From assembly GCA_910575445.1 (NCBI GenBank), contig CAJTFW010000005.1, positions 252,911 through 316,910 on the forward strand: DNA of 64,000 bases. Direction: 5' to 3'. Source of the DNA: Lachnospiraceae bacterium. GTDB lineage: Bacteria > Bacillota > Clostridia > Lachnospirales > Lachnospiraceae. This document shows positions 30,005 through 39,287 of the stretch, in pieces (position 1 is the first letter of the stretch; each line of letters opens with the position of its first letter). The notes beneath the pieces are model-generated. The model saw nothing but the letters and a program-made list of their open reading frames with translations. It was not told where the DNA came from and did no database searches. The position numbers and the translations under genes are program-made.

Positions 30005-30391
30005 GTGGAAAAAAGCTATAAGGAGGTCAGTGACTACCTTGCAGAAGTAAAGGCAGCTGTGTGGGCTAGAAGATACCGGATTGACCGAAACAGAAAGCGA
30101 CGGGCAAATCTTAGACTGTATCGGGATTATTTGATTGACGAGGAGAAGACCCGTGAGATTCTGTTAAGCCTGACAACAGAGGATTTCTGTGAGGTGACAC
30201 AAAATGAACATAATGGTTATCAGCATGAACAATTATATGTATTTGGAAAAGATGTAAAACTGCTTCAGCGATTTGGAGTAAAAGATGAGACAGTATCCTT
30301 ATATATTAAATTTAATAAACAAGAGAATCAATTTGTAGTTGTAATTTCTTTTCATAAGCAGGCGTATCCTTTAAACTACGCTTTTAAATAA
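30005..30391 (+). CDS. MqsR-like toxin candidate
   Basis: 128 residues, basic N-terminal half. The C-terminal half has LTTEDFCEV, LYVFGKD, VSLYIKF and VVVISFHKQ in the order of MqsR-family mRNA interferases (D-F ... L-Y-I-K ... V-I-S-F-H). AGGAGG at 29992-29997 best fits GTG 30005; in-frame codons run back to 29981. The next gene encodes a CxxC protein as expected for the MqsA-type antitoxin, in the toxin-first order of mqsRA. The match is from memory of family motifs and not searched. Confidence 0.55.
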   Translation: MEKSYKEVSDYLAEVKAAVWARRYRIDRNRKRRANLRLYRDYLIDEEKTREILLSLTTEDFCEVTQNEHNGYQHEQLYVFGKDVKLLQRFGVKDETVSLYIKFNKQENQFVVVISFHKQAYPLNYAFK

Positions 30392-30428
30392 GTATAGAAG
30401 CAAGAGCAAAACAGGAGGAGAGGCATCT

Positions 30429-30830
30429 ATGGCAAAAGACGGAAAATGGGATTATTGTATAACATGTGGGAAGTTTAGGGAGTATCGGGTGAAAAAGATA
30501 TTGCGAAAAGAGTGGATAAGGGGGAGAGAATATGAATTTGAGTTTACAATAGCGGTGTGTAAAGGCTGTGGACAGGAGATGGATATACCTGGGATGATGG
30601 ATTTAAATATGGAAGAGATGGATAAGCAGTATCGAAAGAAGGAAGGGATATTATCCGTGGAGGAGATAGAAAGGGTATGGGAGGTGTGTTTGGCTAGAGG
30701 GAGAGAGAGATTGCAGGTGTATGGAGTAAAGGAGGAAATGATTTGTCATTATCTTAATGGGCAGGTGCCAACAAAAGAAGAGTCAAAGAGATTGCAGAAG
30801 GTCTTGAGGGATATTGGAAGAATATGGTAA
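30429..30830 (+). CDS. MqsA-like zinc-finger antitoxin candidate
   Basis: 133 residues. Two CxxC pairs (CITC near residue 10, CKGC near residue 52) should hold a zinc ion as in the YgiT/MqsA N-terminal domain. The C-terminal half, ILSVEEIERVWEVCLA through KEEMICHYLNGQVPTKEE, looks like a worn helix-turn-helix. It follows the toxin candidate by 37 bases with an AGGAGAGG site. MqsA proteins bind their own promoter and the toxin. Confidence 0.55.
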   Translation: MAKDGKWDYCITCGKFREYRVKKILRKEWIRGREYEFEFTIAVCKGCGQEMDIPGMMDLNMEEMDKQYRKKEGILSVEEIERVWEVCLARGRERLQVYGVKEEMICHYLNGQVPTKEESKRLQKVLRDIGRIW

Positions 30831-31167
30831 TTATACACTTTTCCGTAGTTTTTATCAGTAGAGTTTACAAAAGGTTTACAATTTTTGGTGATAATTTCCA
30901 GTTTATGTGAATATATTGATTTTAGTGGTGTAAATTTAGTGGCAATCATAGAGGGGAGAGGAAGTTTGTCTATGATAAACCAATAATGTAATAGAAAAAA
31001 GTGAAATATTAGTAATTTTCATGAAAAAACGATGGACATATAAAAAAATCTGTTATATAATGGATGAGAACACGGCGGAAATTAGAAAAAAGTGTTTGAA
31101 CTACTGATTTTTGGTATTAATGCGGGAGGCATTAGTATAAAAAAAATTAAGAAAGAGGGAAAGAACC
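30831..31167 (+). other. 337-base intergenic region, AT-rich
   Basis: AT-rich sequence between the antitoxin candidate and the secreted protein gene. Apart from the promoter at 31033-31061 and the ribosome binding site AGAAAGAGGGA, I see no gene, RNA or strong hairpin. Confidence 0.6.
31033..31061 (+). promoter_or_regulatory. Promoter of the secreted repeat protein
   Basis: TGGACA (31033-31038), 17 bases, perfect TATAAT (31056-31061). It leaves an untranslated leader of about 100 bases. Confidence 0.6.
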
Positions 31168-32754
31168 ATGAAAAAATGGAAGCAACTCGTAGTTTTTGTC
31201 ATGATCCTTACAATGGTAATGGGCATGACGTCATTTGCTGCACCTGGTGATGCGCGCAGCACTGGAAGTAGTGTAACAAATCCCAACCAGCCGGAGGAAA
31301 CGGTTACTAGTCCTTCGCTCAGTAATAACAAGCTAACAATAGTAGAGAATCCTACATTGCCAAATGAAGGAGACAATGTAAAACTGAAGGATGTATTAGG
31401 CCTTGACATTAAGAAAAGCACCGTGGTTTTGAGTGAAACTACTACTGAAGGAAAGGCACTAAATAGAGCTTTGGCTGCTCTTTCCGCTGAAGGATTTGGG
31501 GCAAAATCTGACACAGATGAAAAGGATCAGATGATTCTTTTTGAAGTAACTATTGAAAAAGAGCTTGCAGAAAATGCAGCTGTAAAAGTAACACTTCCAT
31601 GTGCGGGAATTACTATTCCTAACGGTGTAAAGGTTACGAAAGATAATTTCAGAGTACTTCACTATAGCAATGGTAACTGGGAAGTTCTTCCTGTAGGAGA
31701 GTACAATAATGCAACGCATACTATATCAGCTGTTTTCACTTCATTCTCTCCAGTTTTAATTGACTTTTCTGTAAATGGTAAAGCACAGACAGGTACTGTG
31801 CCGCCTACTAGTACAGATCCAGATGAGATTGTAGGTGGAGACAACAAGCCAGGTGAAGACAACAAGCCAGGTGGAGACAACAAGCCAGGTGGAGACAACA
31901 AGCCAGACGATACTACGAAAGAAGACCCAACAATTACCAGCGACAAGTGGAAACTGACTTACAGCTTAGTTGCAAACAAGTACAACACATTTGTACTGAG
32001 ATGGGAAGCTGCAGAAGCAGGCAAATATGAAGTATGGTACAGTGCTACGCCAGAAGATAGTAATTCCTTTAAGCGTCTGACAACTACCAAGAAGACTACA
32101 TATAAATTTACCAAAGCTGCTCTTGATGTAAGATATGGTTTCAAGATTCGCGTAAAAGGCTCTGATAAGTTTAGTGAGACTCTGTATATCACCAATAAGA
32201 TGGATGGTCGCGTAACTGCCACAACAGTTTCTGTTATCAATAAATCCTACAACAGCCTTCAGGTGAAGTGGGATAAGATTCCAGGCGTTAAGAAATATGC
32301 AATTTATCGTGATGGTGTTAAGATTGCTGAGAAATCCGGCACAAAGATGACCGATAAAGGTCTGGTAACTGGAAGAGACTATACTTATACTGTACAGCCT
32401 ATTTCTATGAAGGGTGCAAAAGGCACATTTGCTGGTCCAGTATCAGCACCTGTTACCAACGCTCCTAAGATGAAAGGTATTTCAAGCATCAATGTAAAAG
32501 CAGTTGATTCTGCTACTTTAAGAATCACTTGGAGTAAAGTAAAAGGTGCAAATTACTACACAGTTTGTGAAGTAGTAACTGTAGATGGTAAAGAGGTACT
32601 TGAGCCTGTTGCAGAGAATGTTACGACAAATCGTTGCACTGTTATCAATCTGTTAGCTGGTTCTGAGCATACCTATAGAGTAATTGCACATGCTGGCAAT
32701 GGACACTCTGTGATTTCCAAGGCAAAAACTGCTAGAACCAAAATTGTAAAATAG
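31168..32754 (+). CDS. Secreted fibronectin type III-like protein
   Basis: 528 residues. A signal peptide (about 1-26, ending FAAPG) predicts export. A beta-rich N-terminal domain (about 60-205) is followed by a Gly/Asp/Asn/Lys/Pro linker of repeated GGDNKP units, then about three beta-sandwich modules (275-350, 353-435, 436-525). These have fibronectin type III features such as LQVKWDKIPGVKKYAIYRDG and LRITWSKVKGANYYTV. No sortase motif or lipobox is seen, so it may be released or held by other contacts. Single gene with its own promoter and terminator. Confidence 0.8.
   Translation: MKKWKQLVVFVMILTMVMGMTSFAAPGDARSTGSSVTNPNQPEETVTSPSLSNNKLTIVENPTLPNEGDNVKLKDVLGLDIKKSTVVLSETTTEGKALNRALAALSAEGFGAKSDTDEKDQMILFEVTIEKELAENAAVKVTLPCAGITIPNGVKVTKDNFRVLHYSNGNWEVLPVGEYNNATHTISAVFTSFSPVLIDFSVNGKAQTGTVPPTSTDPDEIVGGDNKPGEDNKPGGDNKPGGDNKPDDTTKEDPTITSDKWKLTYSLVANKYNTFVLRWEAAEAGKYEVWYSATPEDSNSFKRLTTTKKTTYKFTKAALDVRYGFKIRVKGSDKFSETLYITNKMDGRVTATTVSVINKSYNSLQVKWDKIPGVKKYAIYRDGVKIAEKSGTKMTDKGLVTGRDYTYTVQPISMKGAKGTFAGPVSAPVTNAPKMKGISSINVKAVDSATLRITWSKVKGANYYTVCEVVTVDGKEVLEPVAENVTTNRCTVINLLAGSEHTYRVIAHAGNGHSVISKAKTARTKIVK
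31834..31905 (+). repeat. Four 18-base tandem repeats (linker)
   Basis: GGTGGAGACAACAAGCCA occurs four times in tandem, once with GAA for GGA. It encodes GGDNKP units in the linker of the secreted protein. Near identity at DNA level means recent expansion, and copy number probably varies between strains. Confidence 0.95.
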
Positions 32755-32771
32755 TAATAATGCTATAATTA

Positions 32772-32806
32772 TGGCGTGACCTAATGGCAGGTCACGCCAT
32801 TTTTTG
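32772..32806 (+). terminator. Rho-independent terminator
   Basis: TGGCGTGACCT and AGGTCACGCCA form a perfect 11-base stem followed by TTTTTT, shortly after the secreted protein gene. Confidence 0.95.
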
Positions 32807-32920
32807 ACTGTTTTCCTCTGACGATTTCTATTATCTTCAATATTTTTTGGGATTATTTATGGAGAAAATAAAAATCTCATGATATAATTTTTATAAAATT
32901 AGGAAAGGTAGCGTTAGTCT

Positions 32921-33519
32921 ATGGGAAAGGAGAACCGAGAGTACAAAGATAGTATGTTTGTAGATTTATTCTACAGCGATGAAACTGCCAAAAAGAATCT
33001 GCTAAGTCTGTACAATGCATTACATGATACAAACTTTCAAGATGATAGCCTGATACATAAGTGGAATTAAAAGTTAAAGTAATCAATATCAATACAGAAA
33101 AAGCACATGAACTTTTGAGCAAATGTGATATTTTGCGTGAGTATAGTATTTTTGTAGAGACTATCCGAAAGTATAAGAAAGAAAAGGATGCTATAAAAAG
33201 AGCAATTTATGAATGTATAGAAAAAGGAATCCTGTCAGAATATTTAAAAAGAAAAGGAAGCGAGGTGCGTAATATGTTGATGGCTGAATATAGTTATGAA
33301 AAGGATATCCAGATTAAGCAAGAAGAAGCAAGGTTAGAAGGCGAAAAAAGAGGTGAAAAAAGAGGCGAACAAAGAGGCGAAAAAAAAGGATTACAGTTGT
33401 CTATGCGCATTATTCAGGCCTTGAAGGAATATCCGTTAGACAGTGACGAACAGATTGCAAAACGAATAGATTGCGCACCTGATATCATAAAAGATATTCG
33501 CAAATCACTTAATCTGTAA
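32921..33519 (+). pseudogene. Rpn/PD-(D/E)XK transposase-like nuclease gene, internally deleted
   Basis: The first piece (32921-33070) encodes MGKENREYKDSMFVDLFYSD...LIHK, the usual start of Rpn-family recombination-promoting nucleases, and then stops. The second piece (33061-33519, another frame) resumes at LKVKVININTEKAHELL and runs to the family C terminus, with a Gly/Arg/Glu/Lys repeat (EKRGEKRGEQRG). The middle, which in intact members holds the nuclease active site, is missing at the joint near 33060. So the gene is a deleted, frameshifted remnant. The C-terminal piece is still open for 152 codons and might be translated from GTG 33061. Confidence 0.75.
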
Positions 33520-33555
33520 AGTTTTTCTGAGCGGGACAACAGTTACGGAGGAAGT

Positions 33556-35157
33556 ATGGCAAAAAAAAAGAAAAAAAATGACAATCTGCTCCGATGGTCA
33601 GATATGATTATCTATAGTTATTTGCTGATGATGCTAGGGGTATTTCCACTGTATTACCAGAATAATTACTATAATATCGGAGACGCTAAATATCGATTTT
33701 TCCGCTTGGTGACTCTGATTATGCTAATCTATCTGATAGTGACACAGATAGGAGTCAGATTGATAGAGAGGAAAAAAGAACACTCTCGTATAAAGTTCTC
33801 TATTATGGACTATGCAGTGCTGGCATATGGCGCTGCTACGATATGGTCCTGGGTGTTGTCGCCTTATAAGACCGAGGCATGGATAGGCTCTGGGGAATGG
33901 TATATGGGGCTGTTTTCACAGCTTTTATTTATTGGAATCTATTTTGCGATGTCTAGATATGGGACAGAGGAGAGATGGCCGCTTTGGGTGATGGGAGTCA
34001 GCGGGGCGATTGTGTTTTTGGTGGCATATCTGCATCGCTTTAATATTGACCCTCTAGGGATGTATAAGGGGGTAGCTGATAATCAGAAGATTGGATTTTT
34101 GGGCTTGATTGGACAGTCTAGCTGGTATTCAAGCTATATCTGTGTTGTGCTGCCTGTAATGATGGGTATCTATGCGACAGCTCACTGGAAGAATACTACT
34201 ACGGACCGATGTAAACGTATACTTTTGGGAGTTTTTCTTTTTTTGGGGTTTTGTAGTGCGGTGACACAGAATACGGACAGTATTTATCTGGGAATTGGCT
34301 TGGCATTCTTATTTTTCCTGTGGTTTGCACTAGAGGATATGAAGATATGGAAGCGATTAATAGAGATGGGAATTCTTGCAGTAGCAGCGGCCAAGTTTAC
34401 TGGTGTTTTACAGATGAAATTTCCAGAGAAAGTGATTCCACTAGACCCCCTTTCCTTTATGGTAACAAAAAGTAAAGCTGGCTGGCTTGTACTGATAGCA
34501 GGAATCTTGGTCTATGGGCTTACCTGCCTGTTGGAGAGACGATATGCAGGAAAAGAACTGCAAAAGCTTCGGAGATGGATTCGTCTGGCACGTCTGATAT
34601 TTTATATATTGGTGATACTGGCGATTCTCTCACTTCCGCTGATGGTATGGCTTGTGACGACTGGAAGAAAAACAGCAGAGACAGGCATCTTGCAAGAGAG
34701 TGGTTATCTGGTCTTTGACTGGAACTGGGGAAATGGAAGAGGAAGAACCTGGAGCTATTGTATGCGTGTCTTCCTGGAATTTTCACCGCTTAGAAAGCTC
34801 TTTGGCTGTGGACCGGATTCGCTTGCTTTCTATACAGCAGTGCATCATGCAGAGGAAGTTCAGGGAATGTGGGGCGGTCTGATACTAACCAATGCACATA
34901 ACGAATGGCTGACGGCTTTGGTGGATTATGGTATGGTAGGAGCTGTCTGCTATATAGGTGTCTTTATAACTGCCTGGGTTCGCTCCATACAATATCAAAA
35001 AGCGCGTCCTGCTTTGCTTGCAGCGGGAGCTGTGATTCTGGCATATGTAGGACATAATTTTTTCTGTTATCAACAGGTTATCTGCACACCCTTTATCTTT
35101 ATAGTAATGGGGATTTCAGAATACCTGATACGTAAGGAAAAGCAGATTTCTACATAA
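33556..35157 (+). CDS. O-antigen ligase / Wzy-like membrane protein
   Basis: 533 residues with about twelve membrane spans. A larger outside loop near residues 375-450 contains GCGPDSLAFYTAVHH and TNAHNEWLTALVDYGMVG, the H-N-E-W-L pattern of the O-antigen ligase/polymerase family. In Gram-positives such proteins polymerise or ligate surface glycans, or in one branch take up bicarbonate-like solutes. No other glycan gene is adjacent, so its partner pathway is not visible here. ATG follows ACGGAGGAAG. Confidence 0.75.
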   Translation: MAKKKKKNDNLLRWSDMIIYSYLLMMLGVFPLYYQNNYYNIGDAKYRFFRLVTLIMLIYLIVTQIGVRLIERKKEHSRIKFSIMDYAVLAYGAATIWSWVLSPYKTEAWIGSGEWYMGLFSQLLFIGIYFAMSRYGTEERWPLWVMGVSGAIVFLVAYLHRFNIDPLGMYKGVADNQKIGFLGLIGQSSWYSSYICVVLPVMMGIYATAHWKNTTTDRCKRILLGVFLFLGFCSAVTQNTDSIYLGIGLAFLFFLWFALEDMKIWKRLIEMGILAVAAAKFTGVLQMKFPEKVIPLDPLSFMVTKSKAGWLVLIAGILVYGLTCLLERRYAGKELQKLRRWIRLARLIFYILVILAILSLPLMVWLVTTGRKTAETGILQESGYLVFDWNWGNGRGRTWSYCMRVFLEFSPLRKLFGCGPDSLAFYTAVHHAEEVQGMWGGLILTNAHNEWLTALVDYGMVGAVCYIGVFITAWVRSIQYQKARPALLAAGAVILAYVGHNFFCYQQVICTPFIFIVMGISEYLIRKEKQIST

Positions 35158-35274
35158 TCTTAAGATTGTCTTAAGATATTAGAAGTTTTTCTAGTAATTT
35201 AAGAAAAGTATGATATACTGTATTAGAATCTGCCATGATAGACAAAGAAAAAGGAATATTTAGGAGGACTTTTT

Positions 35275-35997
35275 TTGGAAGAGAAACGGGAACCTGTAAT
35301 TCAGGTGAAAAATCTCTATAAGATATTTAAGGTAGGAAATACAAAAGTTCGAGCGCTTAATGGCGTGGATATGACCATTTATAAAGGGGAATTCTGTGCG
35401 ATTGTCGGAACTTCTGGTTCGGGTAAATCAACGATGTTAAATATGTTAGCCGGACTTGAGAAGCCCACAAAGGGAGAAGTGATTATCAGCGGAAAGCACC
35501 TAGAGAGGATGGATGAAAATCAACTGGTTCGGTTTCGGCGGGAGAGAGTTGGCTTTATCTTCCAGTCCTTTAACTTGTTAGGAACGATGAATGCAATCGA
35601 AAATGTGGCACTGCCACTTACTTTTCGTGGAATGGATAAAAAGACCAGGGAGACTAAGGCGGTTAAGATGTTAAAGCTCGTTGGTCTTCCCAAACATATG
35701 AAGCATAGACCCAATGAGATGTCTGGTGGACAGCAACAGAGGGTCGGCGTGGCCCGCGCATTGGTGCTTGACCCGGAGATTATCTTTGCGGACGAGCCCA
35801 CAGGTAATCTGGATTCCAATACTTCTGCGGAAGTCTTGAACCTAATGCGCAAAGTGGTACAGGAACAGAATCAGACGATGGTAATGGTAACGCATGATAA
35901 TCACCTAGCAGGATTTGCAGACCGCATCTTTCATATTATTGACGGAAAGATTGTAAAGGTGGAAGAACGTAGCGAATATAAGGAGGAGAGGGAATGA
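35275..35997 (+). CDS. ABC transporter ATP-binding protein, MacB/LolD type
   Basis: 240 residues with Walker A GTSGSGKST, Q-loop FQSFNLL, signature MSGGQQQRVGVARAL and Walker B IIFADEPTGNLDS, typical of the MacB/FtsE/LolD class. It starts with TTG 35275 after TAGGAGG. Two genes later is the matching permease, with a large exported protein between. The start of that middle gene overlaps this stop (ATGA). Systems of this type transmit force to outside proteins or export peptides and drugs. Confidence 0.92.
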   Translation: MEEKREPVIQVKNLYKIFKVGNTKVRALNGVDMTIYKGEFCAIVGTSGSGKSTMLNMLAGLEKPTKGEVIISGKHLERMDENQLVRFRRERVGFIFQSFNLLGTMNAIENVALPLTFRGMDKKTRETKAVKMLKLVGLPKHMKHRPNEMSGGQQQRVGVARALVLDPEIIFADEPTGNLDSNTSAEVLNLMRKVVQEQNQTMVMVTHDNHLAGFADRIFHIIDGKIVKVEERSEYKEERE

Positions 35998-37766
35998 AAA
36001 GACGGGTTGTAAAAGGGATGGTACTAGCGCTGTGCCTGACAATGCTGGCGCCGGCGGTATCTATGGTGGCGCCAGGAGCGCAGATGGTGGTGTCTGCATC
36101 GCAGCCATCTACAGAACCGCCAGAAAATAAAACAGAAGAACAAGAACTGGAAGATGCAAAGAAAAAAGCCCAAGAAGCTTTAGACGATTGGAAACTTATT
36201 AATCTAAAAGAAAATGACCCAAGAACAGAACAAGTAGAAAATAAGATTCAGGAAGCTAAGAATATAATTAATGGTTTGAAGGAAAAAAGTAGTGTGGAGG
36301 AATACGTAAAACAAGTTAAAGATGAACTTAACGCTCTCTCCACAATCATCAATCCCCCCATCATCGACGATGGCAGCGATGATGACAATTCTGACGATGA
36401 CAATACTGACGATGAAGAAGAGGACACCACCGTCACTCCTGACCACTTCCTGATGGTTGGTGGTGACTGGGTTACGCCAGTAGCCAATGCTGGTCAGTCG
36501 GTCAATATTGTACTCCCGGTTGTCAATATGGGTAAGACGATGGTCACCAATGCAGTAGTTACTCCTGTATTAAGTACGGACACTTCTGCATGGCCTTTTG
36601 AGATTACAAGCTCCAACTATTCCCAGGCAATCGCTGACCTTCCCGGCACCGATACCGGGATGTCAGATATGGACCGCAGAAGGGAACTGACCTGGACATT
36701 AAAGACCAGAGACGATGTGGGAACCGGATACCAAAAGCTTTCTTTTGGTGTGCGTTACCGGGATTCTGACGGCAACAACCAGACAACAACACTAGATACT
36801 TATATCCAGATAAAAGGTAGTGGAGGTGTTGGTGCAGACGGAAAAGCATCTGTACCAAGAGTAATTGTAACTGGTTTTGAGACCAACCCAGAGACGGTAC
36901 ATGCTGGTGAGAGCTTTATGCTGACACTACATCTAAAGAATACATCCAAGCTTACCAGCCTGAAAAATATTGTCTGTGAGATGACCGCTGCGGTAGAGGG
37001 AAAAGACGATGAGACTACATACGCAGCCTTTCTTCCCACCGCCGGCTCTAGTACCGTCTTTGTAGACCAGATTGCCAAAGATGGTACAAAAGATATTCAG
37101 ATTGAACTAGAAGCCAAGGCAGACCTCTCACAAAAGCCGTATGCGTTAGATGTCTCAATGACCTATGAAGATGAAAAGGTCAATTCCTATACCAATACCA
37201 CAAGTGTCTCCATCCCGGTAAAACAGGAGGCCCGTATAGATCTAAGTCAGCCAGAAGTCATGCCACAGAATATCAGTGTGGGTAGTGAAGCCAATATTAT
37301 GTTTAGCGTCTACAATATGGGTAAGACCAAGCTCTACAATGTACAGGTAAAGACTGAGAGCGAATATCTAAGTGGTGGAAGTGCCTTTGTCGGCAATCTG
37401 GATTCCGGCGCAACTGGTTCTGTCGATATGTATGTAACTGGTCAGGCAGCCACCGCTGATGATGGAACCGTAAAGCTTCTGATTTCCTATGAGGATGAGG
37501 CCGGAGAAGCTCAGGTGATTGAGAAGACGATTAATCTTATAGTCTCAGAGGCAGCTTCGGATGATTTGGGCACGGGTGATTTTATAGAAGAAGATATGGA
37601 GTACGAAGAAGAAGGAAATTCTATCAGTGGATATATCATAGCAGCAGTTGGTATTTTGGCTATTGTAGTTATTGTTGTTGTGATAATTCGCAAGAAGAAG
37701 AAAAAGAAAGCACAGTTGCTTTTAGAGGATGAGCTCCTAGATGATGAGGAAAATGATGACAATTAA
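35994..37766 (+). CDS. Membrane-anchored CARDB-like exported protein
   Basis: 590 residues. Signal peptide (about 1-36), a charged helical stretch (40-120), an Asp-rich linker (DDGSDDDNSDDDNTDDEEED), then about three Ig-like beta modules (150-275, 290-405, 412-520). These modules have the motifs of CARDB/COG1361 domains, for example GQSVNIVLPVVNMGKTMVTN and GSEANIMFSVYNMGKTKLYN. One C-terminal membrane helix (545-568) and a Lys-rich then acidic tail follow. It sits between the ATPase and permease genes with tight spacing, so it is probably the outside partner of the transporter. Its length and place differ from the usual MacA-type adaptor, which it does not resemble. Confidence 0.75.
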   Translation: MKRRVVKGMVLALCLTMLAPAVSMVAPGAQMVVSASQPSTEPPENKTEEQELEDAKKKAQEALDDWKLINLKENDPRTEQVENKIQEAKNIINGLKEKSSVEEYVKQVKDELNALSTIINPPIIDDGSDDDNSDDDNTDDEEEDTTVTPDHFLMVGGDWVTPVANAGQSVNIVLPVVNMGKTMVTNAVVTPVLSTDTSAWPFEITSSNYSQAIADLPGTDTGMSDMDRRRELTWTLKTRDDVGTGYQKLSFGVRYRDSDGNNQTTTLDTYIQIKGSGGVGADGKASVPRVIVTGFETNPETVHAGESFMLTLHLKNTSKLTSLKNIVCEMTAAVEGKDDETTYAAFLPTAGSSTVFVDQIAKDGTKDIQIELEAKADLSQKPYALDVSMTYEDEKVNSYTNTTSVSIPVKQEARIDLSQPEVMPQNISVGSEANIMFSVYNMGKTKLYNVQVKTESEYLSGGSAFVGNLDSGATGSVDMYVTGQAATADDGTVKLLISYEDEAGEAQVIEKTINLIVSEAASDDLGTGDFIEEDMEYEEEGNSISGYIIAAVGILAIVVIVVVIIRKKKKKKAQLLLEDELLDDEENDDN

Positions 37767-37796
37767 TCGTGTATGGATAGATAGAAGGAGCAGATA

Positions 37797-39140
37797 ATGA
37801 GACTGATTGATTTGCTCAGAATGAGTGCTTCGAATCTGTTGCGCCGAAAAATAAGGACAATACTGACCGTCTTAGGCGTTGTGATTGGAACGGCCTCCAT
37901 TGTGGTAATGATTTCTCTTGGTCTTGGTCTTCAGAAAAGTTCAATGGAACAAATTGAACAGTCTGGTGGTCTGACAACGATTGAGGTATACAATTATGGA
38001 GGTTACAGCGAATCCGGGGAAGAAGAAGCGCAGAAGATTAACGATGCAATCGTCGAGACCATCGCCAATATTCCACATGTGGAAGTTGCCTCTCCGATTA
38101 TGAGTATCAGTATCTTGGCAAGGCATGGTGCATATGAAGGATGGCTTCAGATAAAAGGGATGAATGCAGAAGCATTGCAGAGCATGAAGATTGAAGTGGG
38201 AGAAGGAGAACTTCCGCCAAGCGATGGGACGCTTCAGCTTTTCTATGGAAATCAGGTGATTACTAACTTTTATAATGCCAAGACAAATGAATATTTCTAT
38301 GGAGAGGAAAAGCCTCCGATAGATTTGATGAATGACCCAATATTTATTATCTTTGATACAGAAGCATATTATCAGTCCAAATCTTCAGATGGTTCCACAC
38401 CACATGTAGCACCTCCTAAGAAATATATTATTCCTACCTGTGGAATTATGGCTGGCGGTATGGAAGTGTACAAAGAAAATTCATGGTATGTGCTGGCGGA
38501 TATTGATGCACTGCAAGCGCAACTTAAGAAGGTATTTAAAAATAAAGTGATTCCAGGGCAACCAACAACCAAGAGCGGGAAGCCATACAAAGAACTCTAT
38601 TATGAAGAAGTCTATGTCCGGGTAGATGATATGAGCAATGTACAGGAAGTGCAGCAGGCGATTCAGGAGATGGGCTATAATACCTACAGCAATGCGGAGT
38701 GGATGGAGCAGACGCAGAGCCAGATGGCGATGATTCAGATGGTGTTAGGTGGTATTGGTGCGGTCTCTCTGTTTGTGGCAGCGATTGGAATTACAAATAC
38801 GATGATGATGTCGATCTATGAGCGTACAAAAGAGATTGGCATTATCAAAGTGCTTGGCTGTGACCTTCGCAATATTCGAAGTATGTTTTTATTAGAAGCA
38901 GGCTTTATCGGGTTCTTTGGAGGATTGATTGGGCTGATACTAAGCGAGATTATCTCGATTGTGATTAATGTGGTGGCCAAAGGGGCCTCTGAGGGAGTTT
39001 ATGCGCAGCTTTCGTTTATTCCGCTGTGGCTGGTTCTGATTTCGCTGCTGTTTGCAGTGCTGGTTGGGATGGCTGCAGGCTTCTTTCCGGCACTTCGGGC
39101 GATGCAGCTAAGTCCGCTGGCAGCGATACGTAATGAATAA
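37797..39140 (+). CDS. ABC transporter permease, MacB/FtsX type
   Basis: 447 residues with the MacB layout: one N-terminal membrane helix (about 20-42, after LLRMSASNLLRRKIRTILT), a large outside domain (about 45-310), then three membrane helices (about 318-440). The end PALRAMQLSPLAAIRNE is typical. It works with the ATPase at 35275-35997. The AGAAGGAG site is 30 bases after the previous stop. Confidence 0.92.
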   Translation: MRLIDLLRMSASNLLRRKIRTILTVLGVVIGTASIVVMISLGLGLQKSSMEQIEQSGGLTTIEVYNYGGYSESGEEEAQKINDAIVETIANIPHVEVASPIMSISILARHGAYEGWLQIKGMNAEALQSMKIEVGEGELPPSDGTLQLFYGNQVITNFYNAKTNEYFYGEEKPPIDLMNDPIFIIFDTEAYYQSKSSDGSTPHVAPPKKYIIPTCGIMAGGMEVYKENSWYVLADIDALQAQLKKVFKNKVIPGQPTTKSGKPYKELYYEEVYVRVDDMSNVQEVQQAIQEMGYNTYSNAEWMEQTQSQMAMIQMVLGGIGAVSLFVAAIGITNTMMMSIYERTKEIGIIKVLGCDLRNIRSMFLLEAGFIGFFGGLIGLILSEIISIVINVVAKGASEGVYAQLSFIPLWLVLISLLFAVLVGMAAGFFPALRAMQLSPLAAIRNE

Positions 39141-39190
39141 CGACAAGCTTAATACAAAGGAGGACTTCTGCTATCGAAAACCTGGAAATG

Positions 39191-39219
39191 TTGATTTTTA
39201 GGGGAATTAATGCTACAAT
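39191..39219 (+). promoter_or_regulatory. Promoter of the small membrane protein gene
   Basis: TTGATT (39191-39196), 17 bases, TACAAT (39214-39219), between the permease and the next gene. Confidence 0.5.
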
Positions 39220-39287
39220 AGTTCAAGTGCTTTTACAAGGAAATTGTTGAAACAGCGGAACTTTAATAGGAGGAGTAGAAAGGAATT

